A stretch of 64,000 nucleotides of DNA. Origin: an uncultured Photobacterium sp. (lineage in GTDB: Bacteria; Pseudomonadota; Gammaproteobacteria; Enterobacterales; Vibrionaceae). Both the position numbers and the translations under genes were made by a program. Under the pieces are notes generated by a model, which saw only the letters and a program-made list of their open reading frames with translations, did no database searches and had not been told where the DNA came from. This document shows positions 7,982-18,082 of the stretch, in pieces. Numbering within the stretch: the first letter of the stretch is position 1; each line of letters begins with the position of its first letter. Location of the stretch: contig NZ_CANMZV010000007.1 of NCBI RefSeq assembly GCF_947502415.1, positions 1 to 64,000 of the forward strand, given 5' to 3'.

Positions 7982-10402
7982 ATGCAAGCTAATCAGTATG
8001 TTCACACCCGCGCTATTAAACGTCTCATCACTTATGGCGCGGCTACGATCTTAATCTTCCTGACCACCTTCTTTTATACCAAGCATACGCTGGATGTCCA
8101 AAGAGCGAAGCTAGTATCATTACAAACAGAGATCCTCACGGCCTCCAATGAGATGCTGATGATGCGCCGCAATGAAAAAGACTTCATTGCCCGAATGGAT
8201 TCTCAATACAAAGTAAAAATGGAAGCTGACTATGCACATATTATGGATAGCCTCAACGCAATAAATTCAGCGATACAAGCCCACAATATTGCTACTGACT
8301 ACAAACCACAGGTAACCCTAGATTCCGTTGATGACTATTACCAGAGATTCATTGCCTTGAGCGACATTGTCTTACTCATTCATGGTGAAGGCGGGCATGA
8401 CGGACTAGTTGACCAACTTAAAGATAAATCCCTCATATTGGAAGAAGCCGTTATACAGGCAAACAATCCGCGCCTTGATGATTTGACGCTGACAACCAAG
8501 GATTTGATGTACCATTTCTTCTCTGAATTCGACGAAAAAGTACTGCTAAACATTAACGAAAACCTCAATCAGGTAAGAACGGAGATCACCAATAATTCTG
8601 GTTCGCCTTCCCTGCAACGTGCCTTTAATGAATTTGAATCTGCTTTCTATAAGCTTCAGCGTGCCTGGAAAGAGTTTGGTTATAAGTACGATGAAGGAAA
8701 GCTAGGAGATTTAAGAGAAACCATCCATGTATTAGAGAATAAATTAAATACACTCTTCTCAGAAATTCCCGATATTATCGATGAAGAATTAACTGTATTC
8801 GAGTTTTACCGGATTTTCGCCGGAATACTACTCTGTTTAGCCGTATTTTCAGTGCTTCTCTATGTAGTACGCCGAACTGGAAAACTGGAACGCCAGCTGA
8901 TCAAATCGCGAGAACAAGAAAAGCAAGCCAATAAAGCTAAAAGCGCCTTCCTTGCTAACATGTCACATGAAATTAGAACACCTCTGAACGGTATTTTAGG
9001 TATGACAGAAATCCTGTCCGACTCAAAACTAAGTGCGATTCAGAAAGACTATTTGTCGACCATCAATGCATCTTCACAAACGCTGTTAATGCTTATCAAC
9101 GATATATTAGACTTATCTAAAATTGAATCAGGCCACTTAGATATTTGTCCTCATACCTGTGCATTAAAAGAAGTTTTATTTGATACCGCAGCGTTGATTG
9201 CCCCCAAAGCACAACAAAAAAATATCGACATTGTTGTTAAGCTGGACAAAGCACTACCAAACTACGTAAAAGCCGATGAACAAAAGGTTCGTCAAATCAT
9301 GATGAACCTTGCCTCTAACGCGATAAAGTTTACAGAGCGAGGCTCAATCACGTTTATAGCCAAGCGGATTGCACAAACAGATTCGTCCTCAACTATCTAT
9401 TTTTCAGTCACTGATACTGGCATAGGCATTGACGAAGATAAGCAAGAACATATTTTTGATGAATTTAAACAAGAGAACTCAGATACCTCAGCCCATTATG
9501 GCGGAACCGGACTTGGCTTAGCCATCTCATCAAAAATGCTAGATTTAATGGGCAGCAATATTCAGTTAATCTCTCACAAAGGCCAAGGCAGCCAGTTCTT
9601 CTTTGAAATTGAATTGGAAAATGATGAACAACAATTAACAAAAGAAAATCAGCATGCTTTAGTGTACTGCTCCGAACAGCCAAATGATTTGTTGGTCGCT
9701 GAAATTCGAAGGTTTGGTTATCAAATGACTATCGTTAAAAAGCCTGTGCAAATTGACCACGCTCTCAGTAGAACAAGTTTGATTCTCGTCGATAGTCAGG
9801 CTGCGCTCAATGACATTGAAAGACGTTATCCAGAGCATCGTGTTGTTTACATTCGACATAACAATGAAAAACTCAGCGATCACTCAGACAAAATCGTCGC
9901 ATTTGTAACTGCGCCTTTATTTGGCATGCGCCTGAACAACACCCTCAAAACGGCATACAGTCACGACATAAAAGAAAACACTAAAGAGCCATCAGCCAAT
10001 CAAGGACATGGAAAACAAATTCTGGTTGTTGAAGACAATAAGATTAACCAACAGGTTGTTTGCATCAACTTAAAGAAAATGGGACTTGATTATCTTGTTG
10101 CAAAGAATGGGCAGGAAGCGGTTGAACTGTATAAAAAAAACCATACCTCAATTGGACTCATTCTGATGGACTGTATGATGCCGATACTCGATGGCTTCGG
10201 AGCGACAAAAGCGATAAGGAGCTATGAGAGCAACACTCAGGTGCCTCACAAACACATTATTGCTCTGACGGCTTCCATTTTGGATGATGATATTCAAAAG
10301 TGCTTTGATAGCGGTATGGATGATTATTTGCCTAAACCCTTTAAACGTGACGTTCTATTAGAAAAGCTGGATAAGCAAGTAAGTTTGTTGAGTGAAGCTT
10401 AA
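7982..10402 (+). CDS. Hybrid sensor histidine kinase
   Basis: This 806-residue inner-membrane sensor has TM1 (about 14-32), a long helical periplasmic domain (33-270) and TM2 (about 275-295). The HisKA domain has phospho-acceptor His329 in FLANMSHEIRTPLNG. An HATPase domain follows, with DTGIGI and GGTGLGL boxes. After it comes a region (about 555-665) that resembles a receiver fold but lacks its acidic residues. The true C-terminal receiver has phospho-acceptor Asp730 (LMDCMMP). It needs a separate Hpt protein, and none is adjacent. The signal is unknown. A chemoreceptor gene converges from the right. Confidence 0.92.
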   Translation: MQANQYVHTRAIKRLITYGAATILIFLTTFFYTKHTLDVQRAKLVSLQTEILTASNEMLMMRRNEKDFIARMDSQYKVKMEADYAHIMDSLNAINSAIQAHNIATDYKPQVTLDSVDDYYQRFIALSDIVLLIHGEGGHDGLVDQLKDKSLILEEAVIQANNPRLDDLTLTTKDLMYHFFSEFDEKVLLNINENLNQVRTEITNNSGSPSLQRAFNEFESAFYKLQRAWKEFGYKYDEGKLGDLRETIHVLENKLNTLFSEIPDIIDEELTVFEFYRIFAGILLCLAVFSVLLYVVRRTGKLERQLIKSREQEKQANKAKSAFLANMSHEIRTPLNGILGMTEILSDSKLSAIQKDYLSTINASSQTLLMLINDILDLSKIESGHLDICPHTCALKEVLFDTAALIAPKAQQKNIDIVVKLDKALPNYVKADEQKVRQIMMNLASNAIKFTERGSITFIAKRIAQTDSSSTIYFSVTDTGIGIDEDKQEHIFDEFKQENSDTSAHYGGTGLGLAISSKMLDLMGSNIQLISHKGQGSQFFFEIELENDEQQLTKENQHALVYCSEQPNDLLVAEIRRFGYQMTIVKKPVQIDHALSRTSLILVDSQAALNDIERRYPEHRVVYIRHNNEKLSDHSDKIVAFVTAPLFGMRLNNTLKTAYSHDIKENTKEPSANQGHGKQILVVEDNKINQQVVCINLKKMGLDYLVAKNGQEAVELYKKNHTSIGLILMDCMMPILDGFGATKAIRSYESNTQVPHKHIIALTASILDDDIQKCFDSGMDDYLPKPFKRDVLLEKLDKQVSLLSEA

Positions 10403-10421
10403 AAATACGGACGGAAAACGA

Positions 10422-10448
10422 TAAACCGCTCGCGTTAAGCAAGCGGTT
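10422..10448. terminator. Shared hairpin between kinase and chemoreceptor genes
   Basis: AAACCGCT (10422-10429) pairs with AGCGGTTT (10441-10448) between two convergent genes. The T runs are short on both strands, so it may serve both weakly. Confidence 0.5.
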
Positions 10449-10475
10449 TATAATATGAACCAAGAGGGAAATCGA

Positions 10476-12086
10476 TTAGTTCAGCTTAAACTTACTGACC
10501 ACTTCCACGAGCTGACTATTTGAGTCAGTCAGATGATGGGCGCTATTTAACGTAGCCTGGCTGTTTGACTGCAACTCAAGCACCATATCGCGGATGGCTG
10601 TCATGTTACGGTTAATTTCCTCGGAAACGGAGCTTTGCTCCTCTGCCGCCGTGGCAATTTGAGTATTGATGTCATTAATCTCAAGCACATTGTTACTCAT
10701 ACCTTCTAGAGCGGTATACACCTTCGAAGTATTCTCCAACGTTAAGTCACTGCTTTCTTTTGTTTTTTCGATGACTGACACAGCAGTGGAAGCGTCTTGC
10801 TGTAAACTTCCCAACATTGCATTGATTTCTGCCGTACTTGCCTTCGTTCTGGCAGCAAGAGCCCTAACCTCATCGGCAACAACAGCAAAACCACGGCCTT
10901 GTTCACCTGCCCGTGCAGCTTCAATGGCCGCATTCAATGCCAACAAATTAGTTTGCTCAGCAATAGCACCGATTACACCTAAAACAGTGTCAATCTGCTG
11001 GGTATTCTGACTCATTGTCGTAATACTATCAGCCGCCTCAACGACTTCAGAAGCCAACGCGTTCACACAATTTGTTGCCTCATTCACAACTCCACGAGCT
11101 TGCTCGGCATTGTTACTCGCTTTTCTTGTACTCGATGCGGCATCGGCAGCATTTTGCGCTACAGCATCAGAAGTGGAGCTCATTTCAGTAATAGCCGCAA
11201 CAACCTGCTCAGTCTCAGTGCTATGATTCACCAAAGCTTGATTAATATTTTCAGATTGCGCCTGAATATCATTGATGCCTTGAGTTATCGAACCCGATGA
11301 ATGATTAATTTGAGTGATCACCTTATGGAATTGGGCAATCATGTTGTTAATGCCGACTGATAATTCTGTTAGCTCATCATTACCCTTGGTCTTTATTCGC
11401 AATGAAAGATCATAATTATTGCTGATATCACTCATCGTATTGCGCATGCCATTAAGCGATGATGAAATGGCTTTGATGATTAAAAAAGAAAGTAATAGTT
11501 GAATCACTGAACAAATAATAGTGATTGTAATGTTTATTGCATTACTTTGTTCACTAAGCGCTGTTGATTCATCATAAATATCTTCAGTGATATCTAACTG
11601 AATATTGACTAACTTACCGATATCTTCAGTTACCGGTTCTACGGCTTGGTATGCCTCCACAATAACCTGATCAATATTAAGATTTTTATCATTTTCCAGC
11701 TTAGAGACAATTTGATTCAACGTATGGTTCGTTGCACCCATTCGTTGCCTGACCGTAAAAGCCAACCTTTCTTCTTCAGGAGTTAGCTCTGTTACCAGAT
11801 ACTGGTTGTAAGTATCGGTTGAAATTTTAATCGCCTTTTTAATCTCAACAATGACTTCATTACGATTTTTCAAGCCAACATTGTACTTATTTAATGCATC
11901 AATCACCTCAACGGCATACTCATCCGAAATCAATTTCAAATCTTTTAATGGTACAACACGATCGAGATAAATCGATTGAATTGAGCGATTAAGTTGACTT
12001 AAGCTGTTGAAAGATAAATAACTCAGTAAAATAAGGATAATTAAAGCAATAACAGGAATGATTGTCAGTTTCTTTGATATATTCAT
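10476..12086 (-). CDS. Methyl-accepting chemotaxis protein
   Basis: This 536-residue chemoreceptor has TM1 (about 9-28), a four-helix-bundle type periplasmic sensor (30-185), TM2 (about 187-207) and a HAMP linker (about 210-262). The long cytoplasmic coiled coil carries the conserved hairpin tip [20 protein letters not shown], followed by [15 protein letters not shown], which contacts CheA and CheW. The ligand is unknown. Gln/Glu-rich methylation regions flank the tip. It is monocistronic and convergent with the hybrid kinase gene. Confidence 0.95.
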   Translation of the reverse strand: MNISKKLTIIPVIALIILILLSYLSFNSLSQLNRSIQSIYLDRVVPLKDLKLISDEYAVEVIDALNKYNVGLKNRNEVIVEIKKAIKISTDTYNQYLVTELTPEEERLAFTVRQRMGATNHTLNQIVSKLENDKNLNIDQVIVEAYQAVEPVTEDIGKLVNIQLDITEDIYDESTALSEQSNAINITITIICSVIQLLLSFLIIKAISSSLNGMRNTMSDISNNYDLSLRIKTKGNDELTELSVGINNMIAQFHKVITQINHSSGSITQGINDIQAQSENINQALVNHSTETEQVVAAITEMSSTSDAVAQNAADAASSTRKASNNAEQARGVVNEATNCVNALASEVVEAADSITTMSQNTQQIDTVLGVIGAIAEQTNLLALNAAIEAARAGEQGRGFAVVADEVRALAARTKASTAEINAMLGSLQQDASTAVSVIEKTKESSDLTLENTSKVYTALEGMSNNVLEINDINTQIATAAEEQSSVSEEINRNMTAIRDMVLELQSNSQATLNSAHHLTDSNSQLVEVVSKFKLN

Positions 12087-12549
12087 TTCTACCCTAACGC
12101 CATTTTATTAGGCTGCACAATGAGATGTCTTAATTTGAGGTTAAAACGGAGAGAGCGGCCATCACTTGTGCCACCAGCATAAAATTCAATCACAAATTCA
12201 ATTACTGTCGATATTAGCAACAATGCTTATTGATGATTACAGCGTTTTTGTAATAACACTATTCTCAAACCAATATGCTTTACAATTCACTGAGTTTTAA
12301 TGTTCATCATCTCTTCTTCCGCTGACTCCCCCCTCTGTCTTCGTTCTCACCAGCCCAGCGCTGAGGCACCAAACTTTTTTCTTCGCTACCTTATCCGGCA
12401 ACAAGTGCGATCGCTTGCCACAGGCATATTTTGACGGCTTAAATTGGCGATTTGGGCAAATTGTAAAACATTGATTTTTAGGGCTTTTATTTTCTTGTTT
12501 TTCCTTTGCGCCCAGTGTTAATTTAAGCGCCAACAGCAAGGAGCCTTAT
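12087..12549 (+). other. Intergenic region upstream of qnr
   Basis: This 460-base divergent region must hold promoters for the chemoreceptor (leftward) and qnr (rightward). A minus-strand frame at 12297-12539 has no ribosome-binding site and an odd composition, so it is not called. No LexA-type operator (CTGT-N8-ACAG) was found before qnr. Confidence 0.5.
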
Positions 12550-13206
12550 ATGACAAAAGAGAACCAAATTTTTGATAATCACGACTTTTCAGGCCAAAAC
12601 CTGGAAGCAGCACAATTTCACCAATGCTCTTTCTACAATTGTAATTTTAGCCGGGCGAACTTAAGAGATGCCGAGTTCATCGATTGCCGCTTCATCGAGA
12701 GAGGTGCCGTCGAAGGCTGTAACTTTGAATATACCGACTTAAGTAATGCCAGCTTCAAACAATGCCTGCTCTCCATGTGCCATTTTCTGGGGGCTAACTG
12801 CTTCGGTATCGAAATAAGGGATTCTGATCTGAAAGGGGCCAATTTCGCCAAAGCCAACTTTGTAAACCGTATCAGCCATCAAGCCTTTTTTTGCTCGGCA
12901 TACATTACAGGCTGTAACCTGTCTTACGTTAACTTCGAGCAGCAATGTATAGAAAAGTGCGACTTATTCGAAAACCGTTGGATAGGCGCAAATCTGCAGG
13001 GAGCCTCGTTCCGTGGTTCCGACTTAAGCCGCAGCCAGTTTTCTGAAGAGGCATGGGGACAATTTAATATTGAGGAATGTGACCTTACCCATACTGAGTT
13101 GAACGGGCTGGATATTCGCCGCATCCGCATGACAGGCGTGAAAATCTGCGACTGGCAACAGGAACAGCTACTCGAGTCGCTGGGAATTATTGTGTTGCCA
13201 GGCTGA
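12550..13206 (+). CDS. qnr: Qnr-family pentapeptide-repeat protein
   Basis: This 218-residue protein has exactly the length of QnrA and QnrVC. It is built of pentapeptide repeats (A(N/D)Lxx pattern, such as FSRANLRDAEF and DLKGANFAKANF). It also carries the Qnr-specific stretches IERGAVEGC, LSMCHFLGANCFGIE, CSAYITGCNLSY and FENRWIGANLQGASF, and ends in ICDWQQEQLLESLG. Qnr dimers mimic B-DNA and protect gyrase and topoisomerase IV from quinolones. Aquatic Vibrionaceae and Shewanella chromosomes are the recognised source of mobile qnr genes. It has AAGGAG before the ATG, no mobile element adjacent, and appears intact. Confidence 0.93.
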   Translation: MTKENQIFDNHDFSGQNLEAAQFHQCSFYNCNFSRANLRDAEFIDCRFIERGAVEGCNFEYTDLSNASFKQCLLSMCHFLGANCFGIEIRDSDLKGANFAKANFVNRISHQAFFCSAYITGCNLSYVNFEQQCIEKCDLFENRWIGANLQGASFRGSDLSRSQFSEEAWGQFNIEECDLTHTELNGLDIRRIRMTGVKICDWQQEQLLESLGIIVLPG

Positions 13207-13476
13207 CCACTTTTAACAATTTATTGACCTAACCACTAAATCCCCGGCTTGGCTGCCATGCTAATTTATCCCAACAATGTAAACACATCTTGTTGAGCAA
13301 ATAGCCGGGATTCACAAACGTTGTTTATTTCAATAGACAGTATTTTTGCAGAATCCGTTTCCTCTTTCGATGAAGCCGTTAACATTCACGAGGGTGTGGC
13401 ATAATCAAAATCCAATCCAGGTAGCATTCTTTAATATCAGATAGCGCTAGAATGGTGGATTACTCAAATAAGCGTT

Positions 13477-15456
13477 ATGTTTCCTATGCAGTCCCGTTCT
13501 CCCTTAAACAAAGAAATTTGGCAGAACTTTGTTTCCCAACCCTCAGTGGAGGCTGAGGCTCCTAATATTGACCCGCATTTACAACAGGTCTGGCAGCGTT
13601 GCCGCCGCCAGCAACGACATGATCACTGGCCCATTCCACATCGAGCAAAGGGAGTGACTTTTACCTCTATCAAAAAATCCAAGGCAACGTTTTTGAACCT
13701 AGCCATACCGGCTATTGAAGATGTCTATGAATATCTTGAAAACAGCAGCTGTGCATTTTTGGTCTGCGATGAAACCGGCTGTACCTTGTCGTTATGCGCA
13801 GATCTCGATATGCAATCAAAGCTAGAAGCACTTGATATCCGGGAAGGGGTCTACTGGCGGGAAGGCATCATTGGCAATAACGCTATCTCCAGCGCCATGC
13901 ATTTAGCAAAACCAACCAGAACAGCAGGGTTCGAACACTTTAAACAAGCTCTGCACCCATTTGCTATTTATGCCGCACCGGTTTTTGACGGTAACGGCTC
14001 AGCACAAGGCTGTATCGCACTGGTTATCCCGGCTGAAAAAGCCTGTGCTTCAGCCCTGGCTCTGATCCATGCGGCCGCGCGAGATATTGCCAGTCAGATG
14101 CAGGCAGAAAATATGCTGACCGAATCCAACCAGCACTTATCGGAAGTGCATGTTTTGCTGGAAGGAGTCAATGAAGGGGTATTAGCATGGTATCCCTGTG
14201 GCAAAATCCATTACCTGAATCAGAAGGGCGGTGATCTTCTAGGCCTGAGTCGTAGCGAACTAGGTCGGAATATCAACACCGTTCTAACCCTGCCACAACT
14301 TGTCAACCAGGCTATCAAGCAAGGCACTGGGCTGGATATGGTCGAAACGACCATCGAAAGTAAAAGCCAGGACAACAGAAGCAAACTGATTTCACTGGTA
14401 ATGTCATTAAAGATTGTAAAAAATGCCCAAAACGATACGCATTGCTACATTGCCCTGCTCTACCCGCTCAAACAGATCCGCGATTTGGTCCACCAACACG
14501 CCGGAAATAAGGCTCTCCTGACCTTTGATGATATTGTCGGTACATCAGACACCATGCAGCGAGTGATCCGACAGGCCCGTCATGCAGCCAAAGGGCGCGG
14601 CCCGGTACTGCTTCACGGCGAAGACGGTCTAGGCAAAAGCCACTTAGCACAGGCTATCCATAACGCCAGTGAACGGCGTGGGCAGCCTTTTATTGCTATT
14701 AACTGCCAGGCAATTCCTAAAGAGTTAATGGCGACAGAATTTTTAGGCTCAGTTTTGGATGGTGACAAAACAGCGGCGTCAAAATTCGAGCTTGCCCATG
14801 GCGGAACCCTGTTTCTTGATCAGGTGGAATGCCTCTCATCCGAAGTACAGGCTGCATTGCTTCACCTACTTAAAACCGGGCTACTCAACCGGATGAACGG
14901 TAATATTGTGTCGGTCGATATACGGATCATCGCAACCTCCAATGTCAATTTGGCCCAGTTTGTCGAGGAGAAACACTTCCGCGGGCAATTACTATTAGAG
15001 CTACAAACCTTTGATATTCAAGTCCCTCCATTGCGGGAACGGCTTGAGGATGTTGAGCCTCTGGTCAAACGAAAACTAAATCACCTGGAAGCGGAAAAGA
15101 AAATGCCGATCTCTATCAATAAGGAAGCCTTGTCGCACCTAATGCGCTATCACTGGCCAGGCAATCACCGAGAGCTACGCAATGTTATCGAGCGCGCAGC
15201 CAATTTTGCTCATGGCAGCATCATTCAGATCAAAGATTTGCCCGACAATATACTCACCTCAGCAGATCTGATATCAGTGGGCGAACAATCTCATTTTTCC
15301 AACCGCTTAGCCGATGCCGAAAAGAGCACGATTATTCGATCTGCCAAATATTGCCGCGGTACCATTAGTAAGATGTGTGAAGATATGCAAGTTAGCCGTA
15401 CCACCTTGTGGCGTAAGCTAAAAAGCTACCGCATCAATATCAGCGATTATAAATAA
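13477..15456 (+). CDS. dhaR: DhaR, activator of the dihydroxyacetone kinase operon
   Basis: This 659-residue regulator has a GAF-like N-terminal half (about 75-200), a PAS domain (about 215-335), an AAA+ domain (about 350-585) with Walker A HGEDGLGKSH, and a Fis-type helix-turn-helix (about 615-655, MQVSRTTLWRKL). In E. coli, DhaR is bound and controlled by DhaK and DhaL. The AAA+ domain lacks the GAFTGA loop needed to contact sigma-54. The equivalent stretch reads EFLGSVLDGDK, as in E. coli DhaR, which works with sigma-70. It converges with dhaKLM across a shared terminator. The start is not supported by a strong ribosome-binding site. Confidence 0.92.
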   Translation: MFPMQSRSPLNKEIWQNFVSQPSVEAEAPNIDPHLQQVWQRCRRQQRHDHWPIPHRAKGVTFTSIKKSKATFLNLAIPAIEDVYEYLENSSCAFLVCDETGCTLSLCADLDMQSKLEALDIREGVYWREGIIGNNAISSAMHLAKPTRTAGFEHFKQALHPFAIYAAPVFDGNGSAQGCIALVIPAEKACASALALIHAAARDIASQMQAENMLTESNQHLSEVHVLLEGVNEGVLAWYPCGKIHYLNQKGGDLLGLSRSELGRNINTVLTLPQLVNQAIKQGTGLDMVETTIESKSQDNRSKLISLVMSLKIVKNAQNDTHCYIALLYPLKQIRDLVHQHAGNKALLTFDDIVGTSDTMQRVIRQARHAAKGRGPVLLHGEDGLGKSHLAQAIHNASERRGQPFIAINCQAIPKELMATEFLGSVLDGDKTAASKFELAHGGTLFLDQVECLSSEVQAALLHLLKTGLLNRMNGNIVSVDIRIIATSNVNLAQFVEEKHFRGQLLLELQTFDIQVPPLRERLEDVEPLVKRKLNHLEAEKKMPISINKEALSHLMRYHWPGNHRELRNVIERAANFAHGSIIQIKDLPDNILTSADLISVGEQSHFSNRLADAEKSTIIRSAKYCRGTISKMCEDMQVSRTTLWRKLKSYRINISDYK

Positions 15457-15492
15457 TACGGTTCAATTTAAGCCTGGTGCTCTGATAAAAAG

Positions 15493-15516
15493 AAGCCGCC
15501 TCGAAGGCGGCTTTGT
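15493..15516. terminator. Bidirectional terminator between dhaR and dhaM
   Basis: AAGCCGCC (15493-15500) pairs with GGCGGCTT (15506-15513). An A run precedes it and T residues follow, so it can serve both converging genes. Confidence 0.8.
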
Positions 15517-15543
15517 TTAGATCATCGGACAAAAAAGCTTAGC

Positions 15544-18027
15544 TTATAGCAATGCCATCACCTGCTTCAGGGTCGCGGCATTGAGCACTGCATCCGCGGT
15601 TTGCACAGCCTGCTTGCTCTCCGTAGCTCGTACGGCCTGTTTAACAGCAGCAATCCGGATCGGGCTCATGCTGAGTTCATCGATCCCCAAACCGATCAAC
15701 GTCGATGTCAACTTAGGATCACCTGCTATCTCACCGCAGATCCCAATCGTAATCCCGGCCTCATGGGCAGCCTTCGCAGCGGTTTCGATCATGCGTAATA
15801 CTGCCGGCTGAGCGGCTGATACCAGGTACGACACCATGTCATTACCCCTGTCTGCGGCCATCACATATTGGGTAAGATCGTTGGTTCCGACGCTAAAGAA
15901 ACTCACTTCTTTTGCCAGCAACTTAGCATTGGCAACAGCAGCCGGAACCTCAACCATAATGCCGATCTCTGGCATCACAGCCGTGGTACCGTTATGTTGC
16001 AATGTTTCGTAGCAACTATTGAGCAGGTACTTTGCCTGATTCAGCTCCTCCAACGTTGCGACCATCGGAAACATTACTTTCAGGTTTGGATATTCAGCCC
16101 GAGCCCGCAACAGTGCATTGAGCTGCAACTTAAACACATCAACATGCTGCAGGCACAAACGCAGGCCACGGCAACCGAGGAACGGATTATCTTCCTGACC
16201 TTGCGGCATGTAAGCCAACGGCTTATCTCCACCGATATCAAGGGTACGAATGATCACCGGCTTATCACCGAATGCGGCAGCAATCTGGCTATAGAACTCA
16301 TATTGGCTCTGCTCTGATGGCACATGCTCACTATCAGTAAACAAGAACTCACTTCTGACCAGGCCTACACCTTCCGCACCGCAGCTTATCGCTTTTTCAG
16401 CATCTTCCAGGTTCGCCAGGTTGGCAAACACATCTACGTGCAAGCCGTCTTGAGTTTGGGCTTTTTCCATTGCTTGAGCCTGAGCCTGTTCACGCTGGCA
16501 ATTTAGCTGTTCCACATCGTGAAGGGCTTTCTCTAATTGCTCAGCCTTCGGTGCTAGCCAAACATCACCGCGACAACCATCAATAATGGCCAGTTCCCCT
16601 TCCTGACTTTGCGTCATGATCCCGCTCAGGCCAACAACAGCCGGAATACCGAGTGAACGAGCAAGAATCGCAGAGTGAGACGTCGTCCCACCTTGTTCCA
16701 GAATGATCCCCCGGACCATCTCAGGATCCAACAGCGCTGTATCTGACGGCGTCAGATCAGTCGCCACAAGAATAACCGGCTCATCCAGCATTATCTGCGA
16801 CTCATTTTCCCCCGTCAGCAAAGCCATTACCCTACGACCGACATCATATACATCATTGGCACGGGCCTGCATGTAGTCACTGGACGCAGCTTCATACGCT
16901 TTCGCCGTCTGTTCGATAATCTGTTCCCAAGCCAGCTCTACCGTAATGCTATCATGCAGGCGTTGTTTAATTTGTTCACCCAGCTCAGGATCAGCCAGCA
17001 TCTGGCTATGGGCGGTAAAAATTTCACTTTCTGATTTGGAACCGGCTTTGACAGTTTTGATAACTAATTCTGACAAATCGCGCTGTGCTATATCACAGGC
17101 CCGGGCAAATAGCGTCCACTCCTGTTCATAACCCAGAAAGTCACGTTCCTGCACCTTAGGCATAGAAGAACGGTAATGCCAGATAGGCGCAATGGCAATC
17201 CCCTCGGATGCTCCAACAGCACTCAGTCGACCATCTTGGTGGGTCTTTGGCCGGCACGTTGGCCGAGGGGGTTCAGCCGTTCCCTCTTCTACTGATTCGT
17301 TGAAATGATTTTCAGCCAGCGTCACAAATGCCTGCAATGCCTGCAACGCCTCGTCGCCACTGGCGATAAAACTTAAGCTATCGCCCTTCTTCACGCCCAG
17401 CAGCGCAATACTATTAATACTTCTGGCACTCACCCTTTTGCCATTACAGCCCAGCCAGACCTGGGCATCAAATGGACTAACTGAGCCAACAATCGCTGAA
17501 GCAGGACGAGCATGGATACCATGGGGGTTTTTCACCAACCACTCAAATTCGATTTCATCATCGCTATCGTCATGCTCCAGACTAACACCCGCGGTATTCG
17601 TCCCCGGTAACATGGAACCTTGCTCAAGCAACTGGTATTTCGCACACAAGGCACTGTGGGCCTCATCGATGACTTCTTCCAATGGCATACCTGCCGCAGC
17701 CGCAACACAGGCAGACATGGTGCCTTCAATCAGCGGTGCCGCACAGACATGAACATTGGCAGCCAGCTCGCTATCAAGCAGTTCTAGTGCCGTGTCGGTA
17801 CTCAAAATCGCACTGCCCATATCCACCAACACCAGAACGCCGTCAGGTGAATAAACGTCTTCGATAGCCATCATTACAGCAACAGCATCAGTACCAATCG
17901 GGTTCTCCGGATCATCCACACCGGCAGCGACAGCAATCTGGACTTTTCCTTGGCTCATCTGGCTTGCCAGCTCATGAACCCCTTTGGCGAGATCCAGGCT
18001 GTGGGAAACAATTACAATACTGACCAT
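15544..18027 (-). CDS. dhaM: DhaM, EIIA-HPr-EI phosphotransfer protein for dihydroxyacetone kinase
   Basis: This 827-residue protein relays phosphate from PEP to the ADP held by DhaL. It has three parts. A mannose-type EIIA domain has active His9 (IVIVSHS), an HPr domain has His172 (HGIHARPAS), and a long enzyme-I domain has His451 (GGTTSHSAIL) and the PEP-binding C-terminal barrel (GTNDLTQY near the end). E. coli DhaM stops in the middle of its EI part at 472 residues. Here the EI portion appears complete, so the protein might take phosphate directly from PEP. It is the last gene of dhaKLM, 55 bases after dhaL. Confidence 0.95.
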   Translation of the reverse strand: MVSIVIVSHSLDLAKGVHELASQMSQGKVQIAVAAGVDDPENPIGTDAVAVMMAIEDVYSPDGVLVLVDMGSAILSTDTALELLDSELAANVHVCAAPLIEGTMSACVAAAAGMPLEEVIDEAHSALCAKYQLLEQGSMLPGTNTAGVSLEHDDSDDEIEFEWLVKNPHGIHARPASAIVGSVSPFDAQVWLGCNGKRVSARSINSIALLGVKKGDSLSFIASGDEALQALQAFVTLAENHFNESVEEGTAEPPRPTCRPKTHQDGRLSAVGASEGIAIAPIWHYRSSMPKVQERDFLGYEQEWTLFARACDIAQRDLSELVIKTVKAGSKSESEIFTAHSQMLADPELGEQIKQRLHDSITVELAWEQIIEQTAKAYEAASSDYMQARANDVYDVGRRVMALLTGENESQIMLDEPVILVATDLTPSDTALLDPEMVRGIILEQGGTTSHSAILARSLGIPAVVGLSGIMTQSQEGELAIIDGCRGDVWLAPKAEQLEKALHDVEQLNCQREQAQAQAMEKAQTQDGLHVDVFANLANLEDAEKAISCGAEGVGLVRSEFLFTDSEHVPSEQSQYEFYSQIAAAFGDKPVIIRTLDIGGDKPLAYMPQGQEDNPFLGCRGLRLCLQHVDVFKLQLNALLRARAEYPNLKVMFPMVATLEELNQAKYLLNSCYETLQHNGTTAVMPEIGIMVEVPAAVANAKLLAKEVSFFSVGTNDLTQYVMAADRGNDMVSYLVSAAQPAVLRMIETAAKAAHEAGITIGICGEIAGDPKLTSTLIGLGIDELSMSPIRIAAVKQAVRATESKQAVQTADAVLNAATLKQVMALL

Positions 18028-18082
18028 AAATAAACCTTAACCAAGGTGGCACAGGGCCACCTCAAACAGCAGACAAATGCGC

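Noticed and set aside
12297..12539. Leftward ORF of 80 codons upstream of qnr
   Set aside because: It has no ribosome-binding site and a composition unlike neighbouring genes, and it would occupy the qnr promoter region.
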